A stretch of DNA of 48,472 bases from CAYOPZ01 sp964406005 (GCA_964406005.1 CAYOPZ010000021.1:1-48472); one strand, 5' to 3'; numbered from the stretch's first letter, positions 8,311 to 17,476 are shown. Translations and numbers: made by a program. Notes: generated by a model not told the origin, from the letters alone.

Positions 8311-10925
8311 AAAGTGACAGGCCGTTTCTGCTGCTGCCTTTAAAGAAGGAATGGGCCATTACAATCTCGGCCGTATCCGGGCTGCTTTTTCTTATTGTCG
8401 CCACGATTGTGATTGCTGCCGGGGATAGTATTCCACTGACGGCCAGGTCCATTATTCACATTCACCGTGATCATGCGGAATTGTATATATTCTACCTTCT
8501 GCCTTTTCTGTTTCCCTTTTCTGTTCATCTTTATTACAGGTATAACCGCAAGGAAAGGGAACAGTTCAACCGGATCCTCGGGCAGAAGGACGAAATCATA
8601 AACCGTAACGCCGTCTTTGCCAGGGAGATCGGTAAGGGAAATTACGCTGTCCATATCATCCCGGAAGGTGAGCAGGACGTTTTGGGCAAGTCCCTGCTTG
8701 TGATGAAGGAAAACCTGCTGGCCAATCACAAGAAAGAATCCGTCCAGAACTGGATCTCTGAAGGAAAAAATCTTGTTTCCAACATCCTCAGGATGTACAA
8801 TAAGCTAGAGGAGCTCGGGGACCATGTGCTGGAGCACCTGGTAAAATACATAGATGCCATTCAGGGTGCAATCTACCTGTACCACGAAGAAAGGGAAAGC
8901 CTGGTAAGCCTTTCAACCTATGCCTATCACCGTAAGAAGCATGTCACCGGGGAGTATAAACTGGGCTTCGGATTGATCGGTCAGTGCGCCTATGAAAAAG
9001 ATTATATCTACCGCACGGAGATCCCCGACGATTACTTTACCATTACATCCGGACTGCTGGGGGAAAAAAAGCCTGCCAGCCTTCTGATCGTACCCCTTAT
9101 CTCGGAAGAAAGCCTGCAGGGTGTGGTTGAGATTGCCTCGCTTAATCCTGAAATCCCGGAACAGACCATTGCCCTTGTCAAAGAACTCGGGAAGATTCTT
9201 GCCAGGACCATTTTCAACCTCAGGGTGAACCAGAAAACCGAAAAACTGCTGGAGGAATCCCAGAAGATGACCATGGAGCTGAAAAAGAACGAGGAAATGC
9301 TTACCCAGCAAGCAGAAGAAATGAAAGCCACCCAGGAAGAACTGGAACGTTCAAACGAGCAGCTTGAAACAAAAGTTCAGGAAGTTGAAAATGCACAGAA
9401 AAGACTTCACTGGCTTCTTGAAAATGCAGCGGAAATCATTGCCATTTACGACAAGGATATGAAAACAACCTATGTGAGCCCTTCGGCCACCAGGATACTG
9501 GGTTACAGCCCTGAGGAACTCATGAAGGGAAAAGATATGGAGCGTCTCACACTGCAGGGACAATCGGAGATGAAAAACCTGTTTGAAGAGGTCCTCAGGG
9601 ACCCTTCCCTTTCTCCTGTCATCGAATATGCATATGTCAGAAAGGACGGAGTGCAGGTCTCACTTGAATCCAGGGCAAGGAACCTTCTCGATGATCCGTC
9701 TGTAAACGGCATCATTCTCAACACAAGGGACATTACAGAAAGAAGAAGGGCCGAGAAGGAAGAACGCCTCAGGACCCGGATGCAATCCCTTTCTGAGAAC
9801 AGCCTGGATGTGATTATCCGGCTTAGCACCGACGGCCGGTTTTACTATGCCAATCCGGTAGTGGAAGATTATCTCGGAAAGAGCCCGCAGGAGCTGATTG
9901 GCAAAAGCCTTTCGGAGGCCGGCCTGCCGGCCGATCTCCAAGCCTACTTCGACATGACGATCCTCACCCTGAAAGAGACTCCCAAAAAAACCAATCAGGA
10001 AATAAGCATTCCGGTTCAGACAGGCAATAAACTTATCGAAAGAATCATGAGCATTGATGCCATCCCCGAATTCAACGAGCAGGAACTGGAAACCATTCTG
10101 ATCGTGGGTCACGACATAACGGAAGCCAAACGGATTGAAAAGGAAATCCAGGTTAAGAACCGGAAGATTGAAGACAGCATCAACTATGCCGAACGCATTC
10201 AAAGCAGCATCCTTCCGGGCATCAGGCAGATCCAGGAATTTTTCCCAAAATGTTTTATATACTATAATCCCAGGGATGTGATTTCGGGAGATTTCCCATG
10301 GTTTTTCCCCGGGAAGGATTTTGTATATATTGCAGCGGTGGATTGTACAGGCCATGGCGTGCCCGGGGCACTTCTTTCTTTTATCGGATACTTCCTGCTT
10401 AACAACATTGTGGATCATGACAGGGAATCCACCGCCGGGCAGATTTGTGACCAGCTTCATGAAGGTGTAAGAAAAACCCTGAAGCAGGAATCCGATGAGG
10501 CATACGCCAGGGATGGAATGGACATTTCATTCTGCAAGATCAACACAGGGAAGAAAGAGATCCAGTATAGCGGAGCACACCGCCCCCTCTACCATTTAAG
10601 GGGAGGTGAACTGACTGAGTTCAAGGGAGACAGGAAGGCCATCGGCGGCATTCCGAACCGCAAAAAACCGGAAGCCCCTTTTACCAATCATGTCATTCCT
10701 TATCAGGCGGGCGACAAGATCTTCTTCTTTACAGACGGGATGCCGGATCAGCTCGGGGGACCGGAAAACAGGAAATACTCGCCCCGCAGGATCAGGGATA
10801 CGATCACCGATCATCCCGGATTCACAATGAACCAGTATAAAAACCATTTTGTAAAAGACTTCGAAAAATGGATGCAAAATGCAAAACAGATTGATGATGT
10901 ACTGATCATTGGCATTGAATTTTAA
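8307..10925 (+). CDS. SiaA-like membrane PP2C phosphatase (GAF-PAS-PAS-SpoIIE)
   Basis: An 872-residue membrane sensor phosphatase. Two membrane helices (about 17-38 and 58-76) are followed by a HAMP-like stretch, GAF (about 165-305), a long coiled coil, PAS (about 365-480), PAS (about 490-610) and a SpoIIE/PP2C domain (about 625-872). Metal-binding acidic residues of the PP2C core are visible: SGD (Asp662), VDCTGHGVPGA (Asp679), TDGMPDQ (Asp810) and DDVLIIG (864). SiaA phosphatases of this kind dephosphorylate the SiaC phosphoprotein. SiaB and SiaC follow directly. The ATG at 8307 overlaps the previous stop by 3 bases; an in-frame ATG at 8235 lies inside the previous gene and is unlikely. 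Confidence 0.88.
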   Translation: MKSDRPFLLLPLKKEWAITISAVSGLLFLIVATIVIAAGDSIPLTARSIIHIHRDHAELYIFYLLPFLFPFSVHLYYRYNRKEREQFNRILGQKDEIINRNAVFAREIGKGNYAVHIIPEGEQDVLGKSLLVMKENLLANHKKESVQNWISEGKNLVSNILRMYNKLEELGDHVLEHLVKYIDAIQGAIYLYHEERESLVSLSTYAYHRKKHVTGEYKLGFGLIGQCAYEKDYIYRTEIPDDYFTITSGLLGEKKPASLLIVPLISEESLQGVVEIASLNPEIPEQTIALVKELGKILARTIFNLRVNQKTEKLLEESQKMTMELKKNEEMLTQQAEEMKATQEELERSNEQLETKVQEVENAQKRLHWLLENAAEIIAIYDKDMKTTYVSPSATRILGYSPEELMKGKDMERLTLQGQSEMKNLFEEVLRDPSLSPVIEYAYVRKDGVQVSLESRARNLLDDPSVNGIILNTRDITERRRAEKEERLRTRMQSLSENSLDVIIRLSTDGRFYYANPVVEDYLGKSPQELIGKSLSEAGLPADLQAYFDMTILTLKETPKKTNQEISIPVQTGNKLIERIMSIDAIPEFNEQELETILIVGHDITEAKRIEKEIQVKNRKIEDSINYAERIQSSILPGIRQIQEFFPKCFIYYNPRDVISGDFPWFFPGKDFVYIAAVDCTGHGVPGALLSFIGYFLLNNIVDHDRESTAGQICDQLHEGVRKTLKQESDEAYARDGMDISFCKINTGKKEIQYSGAHRPLYHLRGGELTEFKGDRKAIGGIPNRKKPEAPFTNHVIPYQAGDKIFFFTDGMPDQLGGPENRKYSPRRIRDTITDHPGFTMNQYKNHFVKDFEKWMQNAKQIDDVLIIGIEF

Positions 10926-10961
10926 TACTTTGTCAAATTCATTTCCCCTTTTCAGGTTTCT

Positions 10962-10993
10962 TTGCATACTTTGGCTTGAATTTTATTATTTTG
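10962..10993 (+). promoter_or_regulatory. Possible internal promoter before siaB
   Basis: TTG (10962-10964), a 21-base spacer and TTATTTTG (10986-10993, 7 of 8 to TAnnTTTG) lie in the 105-base gap between the phosphatase and siaB genes. It would allow siaB, siaC and the ABC gene to be made separately from the sensors. Weak evidence. Confidence 0.3.
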
Positions 10994-11030
10994 GGATTAT
11001 TAAACCTTCAAACCTTAACCTTTTTCTCTG

Positions 11031-11612
11031 ATGACAACAATTCCGGACAAAACTAATACCGGCTTCCTGGAATTCGTTTATGATTTTTATCAATCCATGA
11101 AATTCCATGAGATAAGGCTCGTCTACCAGGGCAGGGTGACACACCAGATTACCAAGGCGTTCATTGCCCTTGCCGAGGCACAGCTGGAAGAAGACGGGGA
11201 AGCCACCAGGGTACAACGGACGGTTTTCCATGTAATGGTCGAATGCCTGCAGAATATCAGCCGGCATGCGGATGAACATGAATCGGGAGTATCCCTTTAT
11301 TCCGGCAAAGGGATTTTCGTCATCGGCGACACTCCTGATGCATACTGGGTGACCACTGGCAACATCATTGAAAAAGATAAGATCGAAGGGCTGAAAAACC
11401 TGCTTGAACAGGTGAACCAGCTAAAGGAGGAAGACCTGAAAAAACTGTATATGAAACAGATGAAGGAAGGCAGGTTGTCTTCCAAAGGAGGTGCGGGTCT
11501 TGGTTTTATGGACATCAGGAGAAAGACCGGGAAAAAACTGGTGTACCATTTCCATCCGGTTACGGATGACGTTTCATTTTTCCTGCTGACAACATATATA
11601 TCCCGAACTTAA
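11031..11612 (+). CDS. siaB: SiaB family protein kinase (DUF6272)
   Basis: A 193-residue HATPase-fold protein of the SiaB family. The N-box-like segment (MVECLQNISRHAD), the GDTP segment and the glycine-rich lid GGAGLGFMDIRRKTG are present; the last is the most typical SiaB stretch. In Pseudomonas aeruginosa SiaB is a serine/threonine-type kinase that phosphorylates SiaC and opposes SiaA. It is followed after 13 bases by siaC, as expected for the module. It acts in the cytoplasm. The family assignment rests on motif and gene order. Confidence 0.85.
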   Translation: MTTIPDKTNTGFLEFVYDFYQSMKFHEIRLVYQGRVTHQITKAFIALAEAQLEEDGEATRVQRTVFHVMVECLQNISRHADEHESGVSLYSGKGIFVIGDTPDAYWVTTGNIIEKDKIEGLKNLLEQVNQLKEEDLKKLYMKQMKEGRLSSKGGAGLGFMDIRRKTGKKLVYHFHPVTDDVSFFLLTTYISRT

Positions 11613-11625
11613 TAAGCCTTTTCCG

Positions 11626-12003
11626 ATGGAAATACTGGAAATAGACGGCACGGAGGACAGTCCACAGGTGATCCTGAACAGGGAGGAAAACAGGTTTGAA
11701 ATGACCGGCCGTTCCCTGCCGGAGGATGTAATCACCTTCTATGAGCCGGTGATCAGGTGGATAACGGAATATTCCAAGGACCCCGTGGAAAACACGGTAT
11801 TTAATTTCGAATTCACCTATTTCAACACTGCAAGTTCCAAGGTGATCCTGGACATCCTGACCCAATTTGAAGAAATGATCGAAAGGGGGCACGAGGTACT
11901 TGTGAGATGGCACTTTAACGAAGAGGACGAAGATATGCAGGAAGCCGGAGAGGCATATGCCGGAATGGTGGATGTCCCTTTCGAGATGGTATCCCACCGG
12001 TAA
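11626..12003 (+). CDS. siaC: SiaC family regulatory phosphoprotein (DUF1987)
   Basis: A 125-residue SiaC/DUF1987 protein, a small STAS-like switch protein. The signature SPQVILNRE...FEMTGRSLPEDV lies near the N-terminus, and FEFTYFNTASSK holds a threonine at position 68, the same number as the phosphorylated Thr68 of P. aeruginosa SiaC. There, unphosphorylated SiaC binds and activates the diguanylate cyclase SiaD. No GGDEF protein is encoded here, so the partner must be different or distant. The ABC fusion gene follows after 22 bases and is the obvious candidate (inference). Confidence 0.9.
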   Translation: MEILEIDGTEDSPQVILNREENRFEMTGRSLPEDVITFYEPVIRWITEYSKDPVENTVFNFEFTYFNTASSKVILDILTQFEEMIERGHEVLVRWHFNEEDEDMQEAGEAYAGMVDVPFEMVSHR

Positions 12004-12025
12004 CCCGCTTCAAGAACTGTAAGCT

Positions 12026-15000
12026 ATGAGTGAAGAAATCCTCAGGGCCCTGATGCAGCTGTTTGCACTGATCATCAAACAGGACGGAGGTGTTGAGGAA
12101 AACGAAAAGGAATATGTAAAGCAATTTCTGACCCAGCAGCTTGCAGATGAAAAGGTTCGTCATTACTACTCCCTTTTTGAAGAACACGCAGGTCTGAAAA
12201 ACAGTACCGACAGGGACGGGATAAAAAAACTGACCTCCGTGGTCGATTCCGTCAGGGTGCTGGGCATATGTAAACAAATCAATAAAACCCTTCACCAGAA
12301 CCAGAAAGTCATTGTCCTGGTCAGGCTGTATGAACTTGTCAATGCAGAAAAAAAATTCACAGACCAGCGAATGGCCATAATTGAAACGGTCGCGGATGTA
12401 TTCAGGATTTCCAGGGAGGAAATGACCAGCATCCAACAATATGTTACCAGCGATGTGCCGGCAAAATACAATGATACCAGGATCCTGGTGGTAGATGACA
12501 GGGATATATCTTACGGAAAAACCATACACCTGTTTACAGAAAGTCTGGACGGTCATATTATCGTTCTTCAGGTACCCAGCGTAGGCCTGTACTTTCTGCG
12601 CTATACCGGGAATGAAGACCTGTACCTGAACGGTCTGTCAATCTCCAACCGCAGGATTTATCTTTTCGCCAACGGCAGCACCGTTAAGCTTCCCAAGGGA
12701 AAACCCCTGTATTACAGCGATGTTTCCGGCAACTTTCTTCAGGATCAAACCACAGAGGAAATATCATACAAGGTATCCGGGGTGGAATACAGGTTCCCGG
12801 ACGGAGACTTCGGTATCAGGAACATAAGCTTCTCCGAAGGTCAGGGAAAGCTTGTCGGGATTATGGGCGCCAGCGGATCGGGCAAAACCACCCTTCTGAA
12901 CATTCTCTCGGGCGTTTACCGCCCCTCCGGGGGATCTGTCCGGATCAACGGCACAGACCTTCACAAGCAAAAAGAGCGGCTGCAAGGCGTGATCGGTCTG
13001 ATCCCGCAGGACGATCTGCTGATTGAGGAACTGACTGTCTTCCAGAACCTTTATTACAACGCCAGGCTATGTTTCAGGGACCTCTCCGGGGAGGAAATAA
13101 CAAAACTCGTTGATAAAACGCTTTACAGCCTCGGCCTGCTCGATATCAAGGAATTAAAAGTGGGAAATCCGTTTAGCAAACTGATAAGCGGCGGACAAAG
13201 GAAGCGTTTGAACATTGCCCTTGAACTGATCCGGGAGCCTTCCGTACTGTTTGTTGACGAGCCTACTTCGGGGCTTTCAAGCCGGGATTCGGAAAACGTT
13301 ATGGATCTGTTGCGGGAACTGTCCCTGAAAGGGAAGCTGGTTTTTGTAGTGATCCACCAGCCTTCCTCGGAAATATACAAAATGTTTGATAAGATCATTG
13401 TCCTGGATGTCGGAGGATACATGATTTATTACGGGAACCCGATAGAAGCGGTTATGTATTTCAAGGAAATGGACGCACAGATCAATTCCGAAATCGGGGA
13501 ATGTCCCGTCTGCGGCAATGTGAACCCGGAGCTCATATTCAATATTATCGAAGCCAGGGTTGTGGACGAATTCGGAAATGATACCGAAACCAGGAAGGTA
13601 AGCCCGGAAAAATGGGAAAACCTGTTCCGGCAAAATATAGAAATGGATGAGACTCCCGGGGTGGAAACACCTCCGCCGGTAAGCCTGAAAATCCCCGGGT
13701 GGCTGATCCAGCTGAAAATTTACTGGACCAGGGATTTTCTCTCCAAGTTCAGCAACCGCCAGTATGTAGCCCTCACACTGCTTGAAGCACCGGTCCTGGG
13801 ACTGATCCTTTCCTATATCATCCGCTATATTGCGGACCCCTCTTCCGGTGTTTATATATTCAGGGAAAATGAAAACATCCCGATATATATATTCATGAGC
13901 CTCATCGTAGCACTGTTCCTGGGGCTTATCGTGAGTGCGGAAGAAATATTCAGAGACCGGAAAATGCTCAAGCGGGAAGCCTTCCTGAATCTCAGCCGTT
14001 CAGGTTATCTGTTAGCAAAGGTCCTGATATTGATCCTTATTTCAGCCATACAGGCATTCCTTTTCGTAATCATCGGGAATCCCATACTGGGCATCAGGGC
14101 CATGACCTTCAGCTACTGGCTGGCCCTGTTTTCAACAGCCGTTTGCGCAAATATCCTGGGCCTTAATGTTTCGGCCGCCTTTAATTCTGCCATCACCATC
14201 TATATTGTCATTCCCATGCTGATGATCCCCATGATGGTACTCAGCGGCGCCATGTTCAGCTACGACAAGCTCAACCGGAGGATCAGCTCGGTCGATAAGG
14301 TTCCCTGGATTGCCGAGATAATGATTCCCAAATGGTCGTACGAGGCCCTTATGGTCCACCAGTTCAAGGACAACCTTTTTAACAGGGAGTTTTATGAAAT
14401 AAAGAAGACGGAAAGCGTTGCCAATTTCAAGCAGGTTTACCTGCTCCCCGAACTGCAGAAAAGGCTGGACAGGGTGACGGAAGAATTCCATGAAACGGGC
14501 TCCGTCGAGGATCAGAGGGACAACCTGGAATTATTGCGGAACGAGATACTGAAAAGCAACCTGCTTGTCCCTGGCCATTCTTTCAGGGATGCAGACGATT
14601 TGAACCCCGACAGTGTAAGCGGGGAACTGCTCGAACAGCTGGCCCTGCACCTGGAGATCCTGGATGATTATTATTCGAGGGAGTTCATTTTTGCCAACAC
14701 GGAGCTGGAAAACCGGATCCGGTATTACATGGAAAACCAGCCTGAATTATATAACCGGATCAAGGACGATTACCAGAACGAAAGCGTTGAGGAATATGTA
14801 CGAAAGGTTTACGAAAGCAATGAGATCGTCCAGTACAAAAATGAACTGATCCAGCAGATCGAGCCCATATACCTCGATCCTCTTCCGAAAGGCTGGTTTT
14901 CTTTCCGTTCTCATTTTTTCGCACCGCGTAAATACTTCATGGGACGGTATTTTGACACTTACTGGTTCAATATGGGTTTCATCTGGTTTCTTTCCCTTCT

Positions 15001-15070
15001 TTTCTATATCATGCTTTACTACAATATCCTTTATAAATTGATTCATCTGCCGGAAAAAATGAAATTTTAG
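12026..15070 (+). CDS. TerB / FHA-like / ABC ATPase / ABCG-type permease fusion
   Basis: A 1014-residue multidomain membrane protein. Residues about 1-140 are a TerB-like helical domain, about 150-240 a beta-rich FHA-like segment, and about 248-470 an ABC ATPase with Walker A GASGSGKTT (281-289), signature ISGGQRKRLNIA (388-399), Walker B VLFVDEPTSGLS and the H-loop HQPS. A CPVCG pair follows near 493. Then comes an ABC2-type membrane region (about 575-760), an extended helical segment and a last TM helix (about 980-1000). The ATPase-before-permease order is that of ABCG half-transporters. Substrate unknown. Its place directly after siaC suggests that the switch controls it. Confidence 0.88.
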   Translation: MSEEILRALMQLFALIIKQDGGVEENEKEYVKQFLTQQLADEKVRHYYSLFEEHAGLKNSTDRDGIKKLTSVVDSVRVLGICKQINKTLHQNQKVIVLVRLYELVNAEKKFTDQRMAIIETVADVFRISREEMTSIQQYVTSDVPAKYNDTRILVVDDRDISYGKTIHLFTESLDGHIIVLQVPSVGLYFLRYTGNEDLYLNGLSISNRRIYLFANGSTVKLPKGKPLYYSDVSGNFLQDQTTEEISYKVSGVEYRFPDGDFGIRNISFSEGQGKLVGIMGASGSGKTTLLNILSGVYRPSGGSVRINGTDLHKQKERLQGVIGLIPQDDLLIEELTVFQNLYYNARLCFRDLSGEEITKLVDKTLYSLGLLDIKELKVGNPFSKLISGGQRKRLNIALELIREPSVLFVDEPTSGLSSRDSENVMDLLRELSLKGKLVFVVIHQPSSEIYKMFDKIIVLDVGGYMIYYGNPIEAVMYFKEMDAQINSEIGECPVCGNVNPELIFNIIEARVVDEFGNDTETRKVSPEKWENLFRQNIEMDETPGVETPPPVSLKIPGWLIQLKIYWTRDFLSKFSNRQYVALTLLEAPVLGLILSYIIRYIADPSSGVYIFRENENIPIYIFMSLIVALFLGLIVSAEEIFRDRKMLKREAFLNLSRSGYLLAKVLILILISAIQAFLFVIIGNPILGIRAMTFSYWLALFSTAVCANILGLNVSAAFNSAITIYIVIPMLMIPMMVLSGAMFSYDKLNRRISSVDKVPWIAEIMIPKWSYEALMVHQFKDNLFNREFYEIKKTESVANFKQVYLLPELQKRLDRVTEEFHETGSVEDQRDNLELLRNEILKSNLLVPGHSFRDADDLNPDSVSGELLEQLALHLEILDDYYSREFIFANTELENRIRYYMENQPELYNRIKDDYQNESVEEYVRKVYESNEIVQYKNELIQQIEPIYLDPLPKGWFSFRSHFFAPRKYFMGRYFDTYWFNMGFIWFLSLLFYIMLYYNILYKLIHLPEKMKF

Positions 15071-15073
15071 TTA

Positions 15074-15081
15074 TACTTTTG
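15074..15081 (+). promoter_or_regulatory. -7 box before the lipoprotein gene
   Basis: TACTTTTG matches TAnnTTTG perfectly and lies 30 bases before the ATG at 15111. No TTG lies at a normal distance upstream. It supports separate transcription of the two exported proteins and the choice of 15111 over the ATG-like starts near 15090. Confidence 0.4.
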
Positions 15082-15110
15082 TTTTTACGGTGCTCCTTAA
15101 ACATATCACG

Positions 15111-16013
15111 ATGAGAAATACATTGTTATTCATCTTTTCACTGATTCTGGTCACATCCTGCCGGTCTGACAGGAAAAAATTATCCGATGCCGAGATGGAT
15201 GTGCCGGATTCCCTGGAGATCGCTGCAGATCTGCAGATCTCCGAGGAAGCCATGGAAGAGATCGTTCAGAATGTTTCCTCCCCCATAGAAATGGCGGCAC
15301 TTATTCATGAAATAGGCGCTCCGTTTTCCATCGATTACCTGGCCACTACAGATTATGTTGACAAGTATAACACCAGTTTCCGGATGGCTTACAGTCTCGG
15401 TATCTTTGGTGCGGATCTCGGATACCTGAATATCTATGACCAGAGTACCCGGATCGTGGATTACCTGACAGCCATAAACAAACTGGCGGACGGCATCAGG
15501 GTTGGACAGTTTTTTGATTTTAACACGGTTAAAAGACTTGCCACAAGCCGGGATAACATTGATTCCCTTATGTACATTTCGGTGAACAGTTTTAACAACA
15601 TGGACACCTATTTGCGGAACAACAACAGGGGGCATCTGAGCGCTTTAATGATCACGGGCATCTGGATCGAAGGCATGTACCTCGCAACACAGGTTGCCCG
15701 GGACCATCAGGACCCTGCTTTGTGGGAACGGATCGGAGAGCAAAAACTGAACATGAACAACCTGTTCCTGATCCTGAATGCATATGCAAGCCAGCCGCAG
15801 ATTGCAGACCTGATTGCCGATCTGAATGAGATCAAAACCGAGTTCGACCAGGTGGAGATCACATATGAAATGGGTGAACCCGAAACGGTCGAACGGGAGG
15901 GTATGATCATGGTCGTTCAAAATGAAAAAAGCAATGTCCATATCACCGACGAACAGATCGGCAGGATCATCGATAAGACGGAAGAAATCAGAAACAAGTT
16001 AATTGCCATATAA
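15111..16013 (+). CDS. Conserved lipoprotein of unknown function
   Basis: A 300-residue lipoprotein from ATG 15111. The signal is MRNTLLFIFSLILVTSC, with the lipidated cysteine at position 17, followed by RSDRKK. The mature part is mostly alpha-helical (FGADLGYLNIYDQSTRIVDYLTAINKLAD, LNMNNLFLILNAY). I do not recognise a catalytic motif; similar helical lipoproteins are common in Bacteroidota. The first in-frame ATG (15090) would put seven residues before the signal and lies almost at the predicted transcription start. It is followed without a gap by another exported protein. Its position after the SiaC-ABC unit may mean an envelope role with it (inference). Confidence 0.75.
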   Translation: MRNTLLFIFSLILVTSCRSDRKKLSDAEMDVPDSLEIAADLQISEEAMEEIVQNVSSPIEMAALIHEIGAPFSIDYLATTDYVDKYNTSFRMAYSLGIFGADLGYLNIYDQSTRIVDYLTAINKLADGIRVGQFFDFNTVKRLATSRDNIDSLMYISVNSFNNMDTYLRNNNRGHLSALMITGIWIEGMYLATQVARDHQDPALWERIGEQKLNMNNLFLILNAYASQPQIADLIADLNEIKTEFDQVEITYEMGEPETVEREGMIMVVQNEKSNVHITDEQIGRIIDKTEEIRNKLIAI

Positions 16014-16457
16014 ATGATACGGATCAAATATTTCATTTTAACAGGATTGCTGTTTGCTACCGTAAATCTCCAGGCCCAGTCAATTACCGACCTTGTGGAT
16101 CAATGTGCGAATCAGGCCGGTGAAGACGCCACCTATCTGAGGGATTTCCAGGTGACGCTGGGAGAAGCACAGCCCAACCAGCGTCCACCCGTTGCCAGGT
16201 TTCCGCTTGTGCTCAGTAAAAACAATATCTACCGCTTTTCAATATGCAATACCCAAACCTCGCAAGGCAAGGCGGTGATCAAGCTCTATGACAGTAACCG
16301 TTTGATCTTCAGTTCCTATGCTGAAGACACAGAGGAGGAATACAATCCCTTTAACTTCATGTGCCAGAAAACAGGCATTTACCATGTTTTCATTTCATTC
16401 CTTAAGGGACAACCCGGTGAAGCCGTCGGGATCCTCTCATATGTCAATAAAGAATAA
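16014..16457 (+). CDS. Small exported protein of unknown function
   Basis: A 147-residue protein with a signal peptide (YFILTGLLFATVNLQAQ, cleavage after about residue 22). The rest is beta-rich with two cysteines (ATYLRDFQVTLGEAQ, YRFSICNTQTSQGKAVIKLYDSN, FMCQKTGIYHVFISF), suggesting a small periplasmic or secreted beta-sandwich. No family is recognised with certainty. The ATG directly follows the TAA of the lipoprotein gene (TAAATG), so the two are almost certainly co-translated and likely work together. It ends 14 bases before the convergent DUF6427 gene. Confidence 0.72.
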   Translation: MIRIKYFILTGLLFATVNLQAQSITDLVDQCANQAGEDATYLRDFQVTLGEAQPNQRPPVARFPLVLSKNNIYRFSICNTQTSQGKAVIKLYDSNRLIFSSYAEDTEEEYNPFNFMCQKTGIYHVFISFLKGQPGEAVGILSYVNKE

Positions 16458-16471
16458 GTCTTTCCCGGGGA

Positions 16472-17458
16472 TCAGTAAAAATACAGAATCATTCCATACA
16501 GACCGACCAGGAGCCAGGTCATAATCTCCCCGGTCCATCGCGACCGTTGATTGATCAGATAATGGGTCAGCACGTAGGAAACCGGAACGGCAAGGAAATA
16601 GATGAATTCCACCGAACGGCTGTAAAGGAGGCAGTAAACAGAAAGTGAAATGGCAAATACCCAGAAGTTCAGCCTGAAAAACTTTCGTTTATAGATTTTC
16701 AGCCCCTGGTATATCTTCACCATACGGAGGCTCGCCATCAACAGAAGCAGCAGCAGGTATCCGAAAAAGATCAGATAATATGTGCCGAAAGGTTCCGTGT
16801 TGCGATCCGGCATAAGGTTCAGGATAATGTACAACCCTTTTTCCTGAAGGTCCTGTCCGCTCAGGTAGTACCAGGAAAAAAGAAAAATATATGGCACAGC
16901 AAATCCAATAATTGTAAATGCCCATTCCCGCCAGTTAAACGAGCGAAGTATGCTGAGACCGGCCCAGATGATGAACATCATAAATGCGGACCGGGCATAG
17001 AAAAGGCTTGCCAGGGATACCAGGAAAGCAGCCTGGAAGAATTTCAGTGCCAGGCCCTCCTTTTTGTATGAATCATACATGATCTCCACACAATAAGTCA
17101 GTAGAATACATACAAAGACAACCGGGTTCAACTGCTGAAGAGGCTGATAAGCGGAAACCGTAATGAGAAATAAAAAAGTGGGCAGATAGGTCCTGCCGTC
17201 CGTCAGGATGAACTTCGTATTCAGCCGTGAAAGCCACAGGCCGTTGATGATTACGAGCACCAGGATAAGGAGTTTTGAGATCGTCCCGGACTGCCCCGGC
17301 CATATGCTCAACAGCTTGTAAAACGGCATGGGATGAGGTTCGAATGCCAGATCAACGGGTTGTGGCAGGATCAGGTATTTCAGCCAGAGCAGCAATGCAA
17401 ACACAGGTATAAGGAACAGCAATGCCGGTTGTGCTCCTTTAAAAAGTCTCAGAACCAT
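16472..17458 (-). CDS. DUF6427 family integral membrane protein
   Basis: A 328-residue polytopic membrane protein with about nine to ten hydrophobic helices and the DUF6427 pattern: FKGAQP near the start, VPYIFLFSWYYLSGQD in the middle and a C-terminal membrane pair. Function unknown; the family is largely confined to Bacteroidota. It is the last gene of a minus-strand unit after purD (18-base gap). Confidence 0.75.
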   Translation of the reverse strand: MVLRLFKGAQPALLFLIPVFALLLWLKYLILPQPVDLAFEPHPMPFYKLLSIWPGQSGTISKLLILVLVIINGLWLSRLNTKFILTDGRTYLPTFLFLITVSAYQPLQQLNPVVFVCILLTYCVEIMYDSYKKEGLALKFFQAAFLVSLASLFYARSAFMMFIIWAGLSILRSFNWREWAFTIIGFAVPYIFLFSWYYLSGQDLQEKGLYIILNLMPDRNTEPFGTYYLIFFGYLLLLLLMASLRMVKIYQGLKIYKRKFFRLNFWVFAISLSVYCLLYSRSVEFIYFLAVPVSYVLTHYLINQRSRWTGEIMTWLLVGLYGMILYFY

Positions 17459-17476
17459 GGTTAAGCAATTAATGAT

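Noticed and set aside
9660..10460. 266-codon frame on the minus strand within the phosphatase gene
   Set aside because: Antisense shadow of well conserved PAS and PP2C coding sequence.
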